Origin: Isoetes taiwanensis
Lineage: Eukaryota; Streptophyta; Lycopodiopsida; Isoetales; Isoetaceae
Direction of reading: 5' to 3'
Length of the DNA stretch: 64,000 bases
Assembly: GCA_021234155.1 (NCBI GenBank)
Contig: JAJEKV010000051.1
Location: 5,214,698 to 5,278,697, forward strand
Under the pieces are notes generated by a model that made no database searches, was not told the origin of the DNA, and saw only the letters and a program-made list of their open reading frames with translations. This document shows, piece by piece, positions 22,873 to 34,267 of the stretch. Position 1 is the stretch's first letter. Each line of letters starts with the position of its first letter. Position numbers and translations under genes: made by a program.

Positions 22873-24483
22873 TGTGACGTCCCCTACTCATATACGGTGC
22901 ACTCACCGTATACAAACAGGAGTTCATCCCCTATACCAGCTCCACACTGATACAGGGCCCTCCACGTATCACTCCTTGATGAGTTCCAGTGGGGAGAATG
23001 AAGGGGTCATTTACCCTGTCTCCCTCAGGGCCTACCTAGCTACGGAAGCGTAAACATACATGTCAGTATACAACATCAACATCCCATAACCATCTCGAAG
23101 GATGGCTCATCACATATCTGCATAGACAAAGATCAGTACATCACATATGGGATCCTACCCAAGGCTCAGACTCAAAGGGGATGACTGACGGCTTGGGTCT
23201 CGAGTTCATTGCGCATGTAATTCATGGCAATGGATTTGGTCGGCATAAGAACATGGCTTAGGGTAGTCCACTCCATCCAGCCCCTCCTGTGCACACTTTG
23301 CGAGTAGGTTGAAAAGTGTTGGGACTCGATCAGAAGCCCGGTGCATAGCCAAAGGGGCTATTCACGGGTTGCATCTCCCCGGGTTCGATGGGGGGGCGGT
23401 AGGGATCACTCCCTCCAGAGATCTACATGCTGACTCAAGGTGACTAGAGGGCCACTGCCCTTATTCGACTTGAACCCAATGGAGAGTGACGCATCACTCC
23501 ACGGGTGTCGAGCCCATGCCTTGCCCACACGCAGTGGCAAGCCATTAGACCTAGTCCACAGTGATCCCCGGTAGACTTTACACACCAGAGGGATCGTTCA
23601 AGAGTCGTAACACCTAACCTCCTTATAAGCGGTCGGCCCCTTCACCCACAACCAGATGTGGCTCTTGTACACAGGCTGAATCTACAGTGTGCTAGAGAGG
23701 CTAACTAGGAGCATCAACTACTAGGCTTGAGGTCTCTACCCCCCTTCCCAATACAATGAGTTCACAGAGATACATCATCCATATACATCACAGAAGAACT
23801 AAAGAACTAGATCTAATCTATATCATAGAGTTAGGTTCTTTAGTTAGAGCTTGGTATCTAGAGATCTAGATGGTTGCTATGGGCAATTTAATAGGCTAAA
23901 CCTACTGATTCGATGACTGGAAGACGGTTTAGGCTATTAAATTGACGAAATACCTGATCCTTGGCTTGCTCCTCCTGCTCTGAACTCGACTATCCTGCTG
24001 AGCTGCTAGAAGATGGAGCTAGAAAGGGAAACTAATGAGTCAAATCGCTCAGCAGAGTCTGGGAGGCGGTTTTGACTCCTGGAGCAAGCAAAACAGAGCC
24101 CTAAAAGCCTATGGACGAAAATGGCAAGTTAGGGTTTCCTTAACCTATATAGACAAAGGGTTAGGGCTAGGGTTCCCATTATCCCCTTTAGGCATGTGGG
24201 ATAATTGGATGTGGCCCCACTTATATTAAATAAGTGGCCTAGGATATCCACATGGGTAAATGTGTACACATGGATAAATGTGTACACATTGACACACACA
24301 TGGATAAGTGTGCACATGAGCAAATGTGCCCATAATTAAATGCACACACCTTGCAAGTTGCCCCCTAGGGTGCTACTTGCTCGGCTACACGTCGGCGTAC
24401 ACGTCAATCAAGATGGCGGTAATGCGGCGATTTAAGCGATGATATCGTCTTAGGACCGGTATCTTGTCTTTGGAACGATCACA
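22873..24483 (-). repeat. R1 3' LTR
   Basis: This pairs with 32650-34267. Near its left edge is a palindrome tatacggtg-cact-caccgtata. Near its right edge are short tandem units (acatggataaatgtgtac) at ~24255-24310. On the minus strand a TATA-like ctatatagg lies at ~24143-24151, suitable for starting element transcription in the other LTR. Confidence 0.9.
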
Positions 24484-24494
24484 TTCTCCCCACC
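24484..24494 (-). other. R1 polypurine tract
   Basis: On the minus strand GGTGGGGAGAA stands directly before the 3' LTR start, the expected place for plus-strand DNA priming. This orients the element. Confidence 0.75.
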
Positions 24495-24585
24495 TTGAAA
24501 TGATGCTGTCCGCAGCATCGTGGGTCTCCCCACCTTGGGATCTTCCTAACCTGCAATCAACTTGATGCATACAATATATTACTAT

Positions 24586-25168
24586 TATACTTATACAATT
24601 ATTAGGATTACCTTAAGGTAATATTTTTAAAACATTATTACGTCATTACATTATCAAATAACTTGTCAATTCGTAACTTCTATTAAAACAAGGTACTTAT
24701 TTGTCTCCGTTATCACAACATTTAGTTTATCACAATTTAACACTTTCATATACAATTATTATTTAAGGTACTCTTCATTCCTTGCAACACATTCCAACAA
24801 AATTTGTGTTGCAAGTCTTCGCACCTTAAAATCCTGCATTAATTTTACAATATCTATAATTACATACTTACTATCTTAATTATTAGAATTACTCTGAGGT
24901 AATGTTTAAGACATTACTGTACTATTTCATTATCCAATTAACTTATCACTTCATAACTTAATCAACGCAAGGTAATTATTAACCTTACTTAATACAACAT
25001 TTAAGTTTGTCAAAGTTTATCAATTTCATACAAAATTTACACTTCCAAGGTACTCTTCATCCCTTGCAACACATTATAACAAAATTTGTGTTGCAAGTCC
25101 TTGCACCTTGAAATCCTGCATTAATTTTACAATATCTATAATTACATACTTACTATCTTACACAAGAT
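24586..25168. repeat. AT-rich tandem duplication, ~282-bp unit
   Basis: Two copies of a ~282-bp unit follow one another; for example the phrase atcctgcattaattttac starts at 24831 and 25113, and ggtactcttcat...ccttgcaacacatt occurs in both. The unit includes an internal palindrome-like aatttgtgttgcaag. It lies inside R1 near its 3' end and is non-coding. Confidence 0.8.
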
Positions 25169-27972
25169 ACACAACTACTCTAGAACTATCTATACAAGTG
25201 CTCGTGGTGCGACTCCCTGACGGTTCTTCGTTCTCATTGGCCTCCTGGATTCACACCATGCTAGAATATTAATGTAAGGTTGGTTATAAGGGAACCACCC
25301 CATCTATCTACATGAATGCATGACTAATCTCCCGGCGTAGGAAGAGGATGCTTCTTCCATCGTGGCCGTGGAGACAACGCCCTATAATGCCTATATGACG
25401 CTCATGCCTACACCTTTAGTTGCCTGAGACGTGGAGGATAGGGTCCTTCCCGTATTTGGGCGTGAAGGATAGGGTCCTCCCCGTAGGCATTGACTAGAGG
25501 TGATTTCCTATCAATGCATTTCTGAATGACCTCTTATCTCTCGAGGTCATCTACTTCCGTGGGACGGAAGTAGACTTTTTAATCTACTTCTAACTAATCC
25601 AAGCAGCACCGCGGTCATGTCTACAATGACATTACACCACGTCCTAGAGATCACCGTAGTGGTCCCATCATCGGTAAATACGCATGCAACCCATACCTAG
25701 CATAGGCTGCATGCGTAGATTAATCTTAACAACACATGAAATTAATCTAGACATAAATCGACATTCCTGAGCCGATTACTTCGGAGATGACCTTGCCGAG
25801 CATATCTGCATATCTGACCTTGTCGATGCAGAGCTTGTCGCTATGCTCTTCTGCCGGCCTCTTGCTGCTAGAGGATGTCTTCGTACTTCCTCCACTAACT
25901 GTTGCATGTCGGCTAGCATCCGTTAACGTCTTAAGTAAACATTACAGTCTTGGACCCCTGCATGATTCTGCTGTACTTTCCTTAATGCATGCAATTATAT
26001 TAATTACCTTACGATACTATTTTTATACAAGAATTTAGCGCCGGCGAAGCCGGCGCCATATGCCTTTGTGGGACTGGAGAATTGCATTATTGAGACTATT
26101 GATGCAATTTGTCTAAAATTTTCTAAATGGTTGAGGAGGGTTTGAATTGCAATAATAGTAGATCAGCTAATTCCTTTAGTATAGTTTTATGGCTTATCAA
26201 CTGTGGCACCCCAAGTGCATCTCGAGCTCCACCAAATACAATGATTTGTTAGATTTGTCTAAGCACTCACACTGGGTTGTAGAAGTTGATAAGCAATAGC
26301 ACTGTCAAGATTAAATTATGCACTATTGAATGATCGTCGACAAAGTGAAAGTGTTATGAGGTTTTTAGTTTTTTTGGTGAAACACACATATGCAAATATG
26401 GATAAAAGCAAGTGGGTAGACCATGACAAATAGTTAGTTACAGGGAAGAGATTTATTTATCTAGCAAGGATTATTGGCTCTCATGGAACTTTACCTATGC
26501 CACGTCAAGTCTATATCTGTATGTAATGTATTTGATGTCTTCGTTCTTCAATGTTATTTTATATTAAACGCGTATACATTTTCAATAGATGTAGGAGGAA
26601 GTGCATTTTTTCTAGGAGGCGATAAAGTAACGTACCTATCTATATACCCCACATTTGCGAATTGGGAATGATCGCAAAATGAGGAGCTAATTGCTAATGA
26701 ATAAGGATAAATCTAACTGAATTTTCAACCGAATAATTTCCTTTCTGCGATACTATTTTGGTTGTGAGCATATGTACAATTGGATTTCTTCTGATATGCT
26801 TCAATTGTTATGTCTAGAAGATAACCACACCAATCAAATTTAGAATTTCTTATCTTATCTTATCTTATAATAAACTTCCTTCCTTCCTTCCTTCCTTATC
26901 TTATAATACGTATCATTGCTTGATTAACATGTATATTCGCCTCTTTTGCCATGTCATGTTGGGCGCCATTTTTTTCATCAAATAGCTTCATGTGCCGATG
27001 AAAAATGAGCCCTTTGCATTGTTCATGCAAGTATGTTGGAACTTTAACTGTCCCTATACCTATCTCAACTCTAGTGCCCCAATCTAATATACCCTTGTTC
27101 TCACTGAGCCATACACATGAAAATTTTGTTCTGTGGGATGGCATAGCAGTGGTTTTAGATAAGCAAAGACATTCGGTTTGGACATAAAATCCCCCTAATC
27201 TACTACTCTCAAGGCCAACACAACATTTAGCAGACACCATACAAAGAGACATGTAGCACGTTGAATGTCTTTGTCCCTAAGCTCCTTGTACAAATGTGCA
27301 AGTACTCACTGCTTACAAAGAGACATTGCATGTGCAATGTCATCATTCGTATGAGCCATCAAGAAACTCTCATATTTGAACATCAAAGACATTAGCCTAA
27401 GATCACACATTTAATGGATGCTTGAAGTATGTGGTTGATAGGGCCCGTAGAAAAGTGAATATGAACAAACTATCGGCGTGCATTGCAGTCAAAGGATTAT
27501 ATCTTCTAAATAACAAAAATGGTTAAACTTACTCATACGGTTGCTAACGTTTGCAAAAGTAAAAGCAAGTTATCTCATGAGTTCTAGCAAGATCCCAATT
27601 CTGTATATACTACTATGCACCATGATTGTAAGCAACGAACATTAAGGTCTATACAAACATTAAGGTCTACTTTTGAAGATTTTATTGACTGGCAAGGACC
27701 TACCTTATAAAAGAATGTGTTTATCAGTTTGAACATTTCCTAAGATTAATGCTTCCACTATGGATAGGTGAATTTTGGATGGACACCCTCTGGAATATGT
27801 TAGGTGCATGCAATATATCTTTTATAATCCTGTTCACCACAGCATCATAGACACCTCAAATATTTTTGGGTGGTGCAAAATGTTCATTTGCAAATACTTA
27901 GGCGTTTGAAAATAGGTTAGAAGCCGTCCCTCCTCCAACACGTATAAAAGGGCAGAGCCAGATCCTCGCCAA
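25169..27972. other. R1 interior without recognised genes
   Basis: A strong hairpin, gcgccggc-gaa-gccggcgc, lies at 26038-26056. Microsatellites (cttat)n at ~26847-26868 and (ccttc)n at ~26876-26897 are present. A 118-codon minus-strand frame (26896-27252) resembles no family I know. A possible TATA box, tataaaa, lies at 27943-27949, only 24 bp before the ATG of the carrier fragment. Confidence 0.5.
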
Positions 27973-28245
27973 ATGGCCTGGAAAAGCTTTGTTGGAGGTG
28001 GATTGGTCTCCATAGTCGCAGAATCTGTTACTCACCCTCTCGATCTAATAAAAGTTCGAATGCAGCTTCAAGTGGAGCCTATTCATGCTCCGGTAGCAGC
28101 CATGGCAGGGCATGGAACTCCTATGGTCCAAAGGGGAGGCCCTGTTTCCGTCGGCATAAAAGTAACGCAAACAGAAGGGGCAAAAGCTCTATTTTCTGGC
28201 GTATCCGCCTCGGTGCTCCGGCAAGTCCTCTATTCTGCCACAAGG
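27973..28245 (+). pseudogene. 5' fragment of a mitochondrial dicarboxylate/uncoupling carrier (DIC/PUMP-like)
   Basis: Ninety-one residues match the start of plant mitochondrial carriers of the DIC/PUMP4-6 group. There is a first transmembrane helix with the carrier signature HPLDLIKVRMQLQ (residues 21-33, the Px[DE]xxKxR motif), then a loop, then VGIKVTQTEGAKALFSGVSA (residues 60-79) and VLRQVLYSATR. These proteins exchange dicarboxylates and phosphate across the inner mitochondrial membrane and need three such repeats (~300 residues). Here homology stops after the first repeat, and an unrelated tail runs to a stop at 28344. It lies antisense inside R1, so it is best read as a captured and truncated host gene. 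Confidence 0.8.
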
Positions 28246-28345
28246 CATTCTAGGGCAGCAAAAGTGTTGGCCCATTATTATGAGCATCTTGCTTTCCGCT
28301 ATAACTATTTCTGTATCGTCTTATTGGCTGCGGAAGAAGATTAGC

Positions 28346-29536
28346 CCTATTTCTGCATCAATTTGCAAGGGACGACAAAGCACAGGCTCCCAAAACATCC
28401 TGCATACTGGAAACTTAGGTATTGAAGGAAAAATCACAAGTATGACCTTGCCATAAATGGCTATGGCGTTCAAAACAGGGGATTTCGGCCCAAAATGGAC
28501 CTCTTATTCATTCTTAGAGCAAAGCCCTGATTTGCAGCCTTTAGAGCAAGACTCAAAGCCCGCCTGACACAAAATTAGAGTTGCCGGATTGGAGCATATA
28601 CACTTCTGAATCTCAGAATTTTTCTTTCTCTGTGGCACGCTGCTTATCCAGAAAGTTTCCTTCGACCCAACAGCCCTCTTGCAACGCCCATATACAGCTC
28701 CAGTGATGTGCTCAGAGCCTAAAAGTCTTCAAATAGGATCTGCAAAGCCGCAAATTGGGCCTCAGGGCCCTTAAATCAAAAGTTTGAACCCTGTTTTGCT
28801 CGATAGGTCTCAAAATGGGTCTCTAAACCCTGTTCTGCTTGATGGGTCTGCAAATTGGCTTGGCAATCTGGAAATCCAACCTAGTAATAGCCAAATTACG
28901 CTAGTCCTACATTGCTCGCTGACCCATGCACATCAAGAGCTATTTTCGTCCAGGAAATTTTATACCAGCGGAGTTGAATTTGAGCAAACAATCTTAGCCA
29001 TGAGATATAAGCTGTACATCTATTCCAGCGCAATACCACGCATAAGCTATACATTCGTTTCAGGAGGGCAAAATTTTTAGCCCATCACCAGCATCTTGCT
29101 CTCGGTTATAACAGCAGAGCCTATTTTCGACTTAGCATAAGCTTCAAAGGGCTTTGATGGCCGCACCATGAGCTCAGCCAAGGGTTTGAGCTATGGGAGC
29201 TCGTTGCCGGAAACAAACCGTCCAATAGGCGGAAAACAAAAAAGGGCACGACTAATTCTAATTTTGGCCCATTATTTGCCGGAAAGATAGATATTGCCGG
29301 AAAGATAGATATTGATAATTCCAAAAAGGCAGCTAGTAATCTTATATATAGGAAGAATATAGGAAGATAATCATTATAGATAGATAGATAGATAGTATTT
29401 TAACGACTTTTGGATCGCGATTATTTAAACATTAACCCTGATTCAGACCTCTTGTTACATAAACAAGGTTTTAATTATCATACACAAGAATTAGATGTAC
29501 TTAAATGTTTATACTCCTTTAGGGTTTCCCTTCCTC
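28346..29536. other. R1 interior, non-coding
   Basis: A phrase from just after the carrier fragment (gcccattattatgagcatcttgc) recurs in altered form at ~29080 (gcccatcaccagcatcttgc), suggesting internal duplication. A GCCGGAAAGATAGATATT unit is doubled at ~29279-29314, and (GATA)n lies at ~29376-29395. No gene is seen. Confidence 0.5.
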
Positions 29537-31015
29537 CTATCGCGTTTGATTCTTCGGTTTTGCTGCATCTTCTTCGTTCTGGTTGACTCTGGGATTCCTT
29601 GAGGTGCTGCTATTATTGTTGAGCTTCATGTCTTCTTCGTTCTGGTTGACTCCGGGATTCCTTGAGGTGCTGCTATTATTGTTGAGCTTCATGTCTGATC
29701 CGAGCTGGTCACGCCAAGTTGCGAAGAGTGTTCGTCGATGTGATCCCTTGAAAAAGATGCTCCTCCTTAATGTGTATGTTCGTCGTGAGGAATGCGGTGA
29801 CCGCTCAACGTCCCTACATGCGGTGTGTCGTTGCAAGGTTGTCGATGTGCAGTGCTGTTGATCGCTTGAGTAGGATCACCTGGCTGCTGCAGTCGGGCAT
29901 TCTTGAATGTCTTCGAAGCTCTGAGATCGTGGTCGGTAGGCAGGCATTGTCATTCCTCCGCAGGTTGAATTTATGAGTGCGACTCCTATTGCTTGGGCTT
30001 TGCTTCATTCCGAGATGCCTCTCCTGTGCCTGAAAGTGTGGTCATCTCCATTGCACCTACCATATCTCCTTCTGGTCGCCTTTGCGTGATTTGTACCTGC
30101 TGGCTAGGTCGTCTCCTCCGTCTTTTGGGTCCTATCCATTCGAGTTTCGCACTCCTTGGCTGACGTAGTAAAGTCGTCCTTCCTTTGGTTTCTAGGTGTT
30201 TCTGGGTCCGGAGTTCTTGTTCGAGCAGAATATTCTCCTCCTTGATCTTGCCCCTAATGCTGATATAGGCCTTCAAGTCGGAGACGTTTCCTGATATGCG
30301 TCTCCTCCCCCTCATGGTCTCCTACTTTTTGGAACCGATGAAAGTTCCCCTGCTGGTGCAAGGGAGCTGGAAGCTCGTCCTGGTCAGCCTTAGGTGCTTT
30401 GTGGTTGCCTAGATTGGTTGCTCCTTTTGTGACATTGCATGACATTTGCTTGAGCTGCTGGGCTGCAAGGTCGTGGTGGTCTTCCCTGCAGTTTCTATAC
30501 GCTCCTGTGTCGCCATGAGTTCTCTCCTCGACGGAAGATTATGCCCTCTGGCCCTAGCTCGTGATGCTAACGCGGCATCGATGTCTAACGTCTTCCTGCA
30601 CCTGTATTTTGCTGCCTTGTATTCGTGTGCGTCGAGTTGGTGAAGGCGTCGAGATCCTCTTTCTGATGTGAACTCGTGGACGTGGTAGCCGGGAGGTTGA
30701 CATCTAGAAGATTCTTGATGCCATTGGTTACCAAATATTCTTCCCATTTGATGAAGATTGATGATGGGCCGGTGGTGTCCTGTTCTACTCGTTTGTCAGT
30801 TGAGGTGTTTGTCGTTGTGCTTCCCTCTCTTGGGTCTGCCTTTTCGGTCTCCTCTCCTCATCTGTCTGTACATCGGCTGGGACCTTGATGTCTTCAAGAA
30901 GTTGCGCCTCTGGCTCTTCTGTGGCTCTGGCCCTGTACTTCGAAAGCAACGCTCGTATATTCTAGAGTCTAAGGGTCTACTTGAAGGGCTCTCCTACACA
31001 TTTTGGGCTCTATAA
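29537..31015 (-). pseudogene. Possible degenerate gag-like region of R1
   Basis: Minus-strand frames here are denser and more hydrophilic than elsewhere in R1: 30747-30409, 30315-29986 and 29836-29537, rich in R, K, Q, S and T. The position, about 1.6-3.1 kb downstream of the primer-binding site, is where gag would lie. I see no zinc knuckle, protease or RT motif, so the assignment is by position only. A 63-bp in-frame tandem repeat (29568-29630, 29631-29693) repeats 21 residues including MKLNNNSSTSRNP. Confidence 0.3.
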
Positions 31016-31658
31016 GCAAGCAAGATGGCTCGAGCAGCATTACTGGAGACATATCTATAATCTCCAAGTCTATGGACATTAGGACGTGTGGTATGGTATG
31101 ACATGAGGGTTGTTTTGCAAAACCTCCATGATGTTTGAGGCATACTCTAAGGTCCTAGCAAAGTTGGTTTGGGGGAGTCCAATCTCTACACATGGAGTGA
31201 CTTGAGCAGCTCTAGACTCTAGCTCCTTTCTAGATATCCTGGCAATAGGGAGTGTCAATGTGGCGGCTATATAAGTCAAACCCTATTAGAAGGACACAGA
31301 ATTAGGTCAAGGTTTATGCCTTTGGCATGAGTAGAGGTGATGTACCAACAGTTGGGCTTGGGTTGCTATGCTGAGGTCTAGATGACTATAACAAAGGGGT
31401 GTTCTTGGGCACTTCTATCTCGGAGTAAGGCATCAGCTTTGAGCCGAGAGCAATACTTGCGAGGTACTAATGGGGTATGCTTCTATTTACAAACAAATCA
31501 TAGTTTGGAAAAACAATTCAAGGGTTTGAGCAATTTTGGTCATTTTGAGCTGGGTTGAGGTCATGAATGGATTCTAGGCTGTCTAACGGTCCTATTGCAA
31601 CAATTTTCAGGCGATTTGGAACTCTGTAGCTCAAGTTATGGAGGTTCAAAGTTTGGAG

Positions 31659-32445
31659 GTCTCACACATTGCGCCCAGATCAAAAACTGAAGTTTTGTTT
31701 TTGCTCCTGGCACGATGTGTGAGACATTGACTCTAATTGGGTTAAACTTGTCCAATTTGGGTGATCTAAGGGTCAAATCATGCTAGTCTCATCGAGTTAG
31801 GCAGAATGGACCCCTTACTTGGTCAATTTGGAGGTGTTTTAGTCTAGTTTGGACATGGTCTAGGTATGAAGGTCTCACACGTTGCGCCCAGATCAAAAAC
31901 TGAAGTTTTGTTTTTAGTCCTGGCGCGACGTGTGAGACATCCTCTCAAATTGGTCTAAAATGTCTGTTTTGACTAAGACAAAGCTGGAACTTACTAACTC
32001 AACTTAATTAAGTAACTTCATACACTTATAATTTACTCTAAAACACTTTGTATTAAACAGAATTTTATCATTTGCGAAATTAATAAGGCTCTCCTTTGAT
32101 ATGACTGGCTAAGTGCATATCTTTCTTCATTAGAGTTACTCTCTTGGCGTGTACTGTGCAGGCTGTTGAGTCTTCAAAATGTTGGACCAGCTTCTGCTCT
32201 GCTGCTTCTTGAACCTTGGTCTCCTGCTCTCGTTCTGCCCTCTTCTCTTCTTGTATTTCTCGCTCTATCTGCTCGTACACTTCTTGGGTCTAATATACAA
32301 ATCTAACTAACTCTTACCTAAAACTCGATCTAGCATGTTACCTTTTTTTTAAAATTCATCAAGTATTAAGGTGATTATGGCCTAATGTCTCGCACGATGC
32401 GCCCAGGGCAAGTTTAGGTTTGTGCTCTGGCGCGACGTGTGAGAC
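31659..32445. repeat. Three dispersed copies of a ~60-67-nt hairpin in the R1 leader
   Basis: Copies lie at 31659-31725, 31872-31938 and 32387-32445. Each has a left arm gtctcacacgttgcgcc(c)ag-like and a right arm ctggcgcgacgtgtgagac, about 18 bp long with one wobble and one bulge, around a loop of ~27 nt (about 20 in the third copy). They lie between the primer-binding site and the gag-like region, where retroelement packaging or dimer signals reside. That role is inference. Confidence 0.75.
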
Positions 32446-32636
32446 ATTCTTGCCTTAGAAAGATTCGGCTAATGTTTTTAGTCTTTTTATGTTCCAATTC
32501 GCTTAACTGTTACTAGCTTAGCATATACTACAAAAATGAGAAAAAAAATTTCCCACTTTTCGAGGTTTGAGAATCCTATCAAGCTAGTACTACTGGGAGC
32601 ATGGCCAGTGCTTTGCTCTTGGTCTCCAAGAACATT

Positions 32637-32648
32637 GCTTTGATACCA
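32637..32648 (-). other. R1 primer-binding site, Met tRNA
   Basis: On the minus strand TGGTATCAAAGC follows the 5' LTR end (CGTCACA) after one spacer base. It differs by one base from TGGTATCAGAGC, the complement of the plant initiator Met tRNA 3' end, and so is the likely site for first-strand priming. Confidence 0.85.
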
Positions 32649-32649
32649 C

Positions 32650-34267
32650 TGTGACGTCCCCTACTCATATACGGTGCACTCACCGTATACAAACAGGAGT
32701 TCATCCCCCATACCAGCTCCACACTGATACAGGGCCCTCCACGTATCACTGCAACCTTGATGAGTTCCAGTGGAAAGAATGAAGGGGTCATTTACCCTGT
32801 CTCCCTCAGGGCCTACCTAGCTGCGGAAGCGTAAACATACATGTCAGTATACAACATCGACATCCCATAACCATCTCGAAGGATGGCTCATCACATATCT
32901 GCATAGACAAAGATCAGTACATCACATATGGGATCCTACCCAAGGCTCAGACTCAAAGGGGATGACTGACGGCTTGGGTCTCCAGAGTTCATTGTAGACA
33001 GAATTCATGGCAATGGATTTGGCTGGCATAAGAACATGGCTTAGGGTAGTCCACTCCATCCGCCCCTCCTGTGCACACTTTGCAGAGTAGGTTGAAAAGT
33101 GTTGAGACCTGACTGTAGCCCGCCGGGTGCATAGCCAAAGGGGCTATTCCTGGGTTGCATCTCCCCAGTTCCGATGGGGCAGGTAGGGATCACTCCCTCC
33201 AGAGATCTACATGCTGACTCAAGGTGACTAGAGGGCCACTGCCCTTATTCGACTTGAACCCAATGGAGAGTGACGCATCACTCCACGGGTGTCGAGCCCA
33301 TGCCTTGCCCACACGCAGTGGCAAGCCATTAGACCTAGTCCACAGTGATCCCCGGTAGACTTTATACACCAGAGGGATCGTTCAAGGGTCAGAACACGAA
33401 CCTCCTTATAAGCCAGTCTGGCCCCTTCACCCACAACCAGGTGTGGCTCTTGTACACAGGCCGAATCTACAGTGTGCTAGAGAGGCTAACTAGAAGCATC
33501 AACTACTAGGCTTGAGGTCTCTACCCCCCTTCCCAATACAATGAGTTCACAGAGATACATCATCCATATACATCACAGAAGAACTAAAGAACTAGATCTA
33601 ATCTATATCATAGAGTTAGGTTCTTTAGTTAGAGCTTGGTATCTAGAGATCTAGATGGCTGCTATGGGCAATTTAATAGGCTAAACCTACTGATTCGATG
33701 ATTGGAAGACGGTTTAGGCTATTAAATTGACGAAATACCTGATCCTTGGCTTGCTCCTCCTGCTCTGAACTCGACCATTCTGCTGAGCTGCTAGAAGATG
33801 GAGCTAGAAAGGGAAACTAATGAGTCAAATCGCTCAGACAGAGTCTGGGAGGCGGTTTTGACTCCTGGAGCAAGCAAAACAGAGCCCTAAAATCCTATGG
33901 ACGAAAATGGCAAGTTAGGGTTTCCTTAACCTATATAGACAAAGGGTTAGGGCTAGGGTTCCCATTATCCCCTTTAGGCATGTGGGATAATTGGATGTGG
34001 CCCCACTTATATTAAATAAGTGGCCTAGGATATCCACATGGGTAAATGTGTACACATGGATAAATGTGTACACATTGACACACACATGGATAAGTGTGCA
34101 CATGAGCAAATGTGCCCATAATTAAATGCACACACCTTGCAAGTTGCCCCCTGGGGTGCTACTTGCTCGGCTACACGTCGGCGTACACGTCAATCGAGAT
34201 GGCATGTACGCATGACGAGGCAGTACAGTATACGTCTTAGGACCGTATACTGTGCTGGAACGTCACA
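32650..34267 (-). repeat. R1 5' LTR
   Basis: Full-length partner of 22873-24483. Differences from it cluster at CAG/CTG positions: for example tttgcagagtagg against tttgcgagtagg, and ccagtctggcccc against cggtcggcccc. Its right end is followed by the GCTTC target duplication and the resumed LINE. Confidence 0.9.

Larger units (their letters stand above)
22873..34267 (-). mobile_element. Large non-autonomous LTR retrotransposon (R1), inserted in the LINE
   Basis: Two ~1.61-kb LTRs, starting TGTGACG and ending CGTCACA (CGATCACA in the left copy), flank an 8.2-kb interior. The 5-bp target duplication is GCTTC. The primer-binding site and polypurine tract give minus-strand orientation, with the 5' LTR on the right. 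No gag-pol domain set can be recognised, so R1 is a large retrotransposon derivative needing help in trans. It carries a 5' fragment of a host carrier gene in the opposite orientation, three copies of a leader hairpin, and a candidate ORF region at 29.5-31.0 kb. The LTRs agree closely apart from CAG/CTG-site differences, which suggests a young insertion. Confidence 0.9.

Noticed and set aside
26896-27252. 118-codon minus-strand ORF as a gene
   Set aside because: No recognisable family, no splice or promoter support; kept as unassigned interior of the LTR element.
27973-28344. Functional mitochondrial carrier gene
   Set aside because: Only the first of three carrier repeats is present, followed by unrelated residues; the TATA-like site is too close to the ATG.
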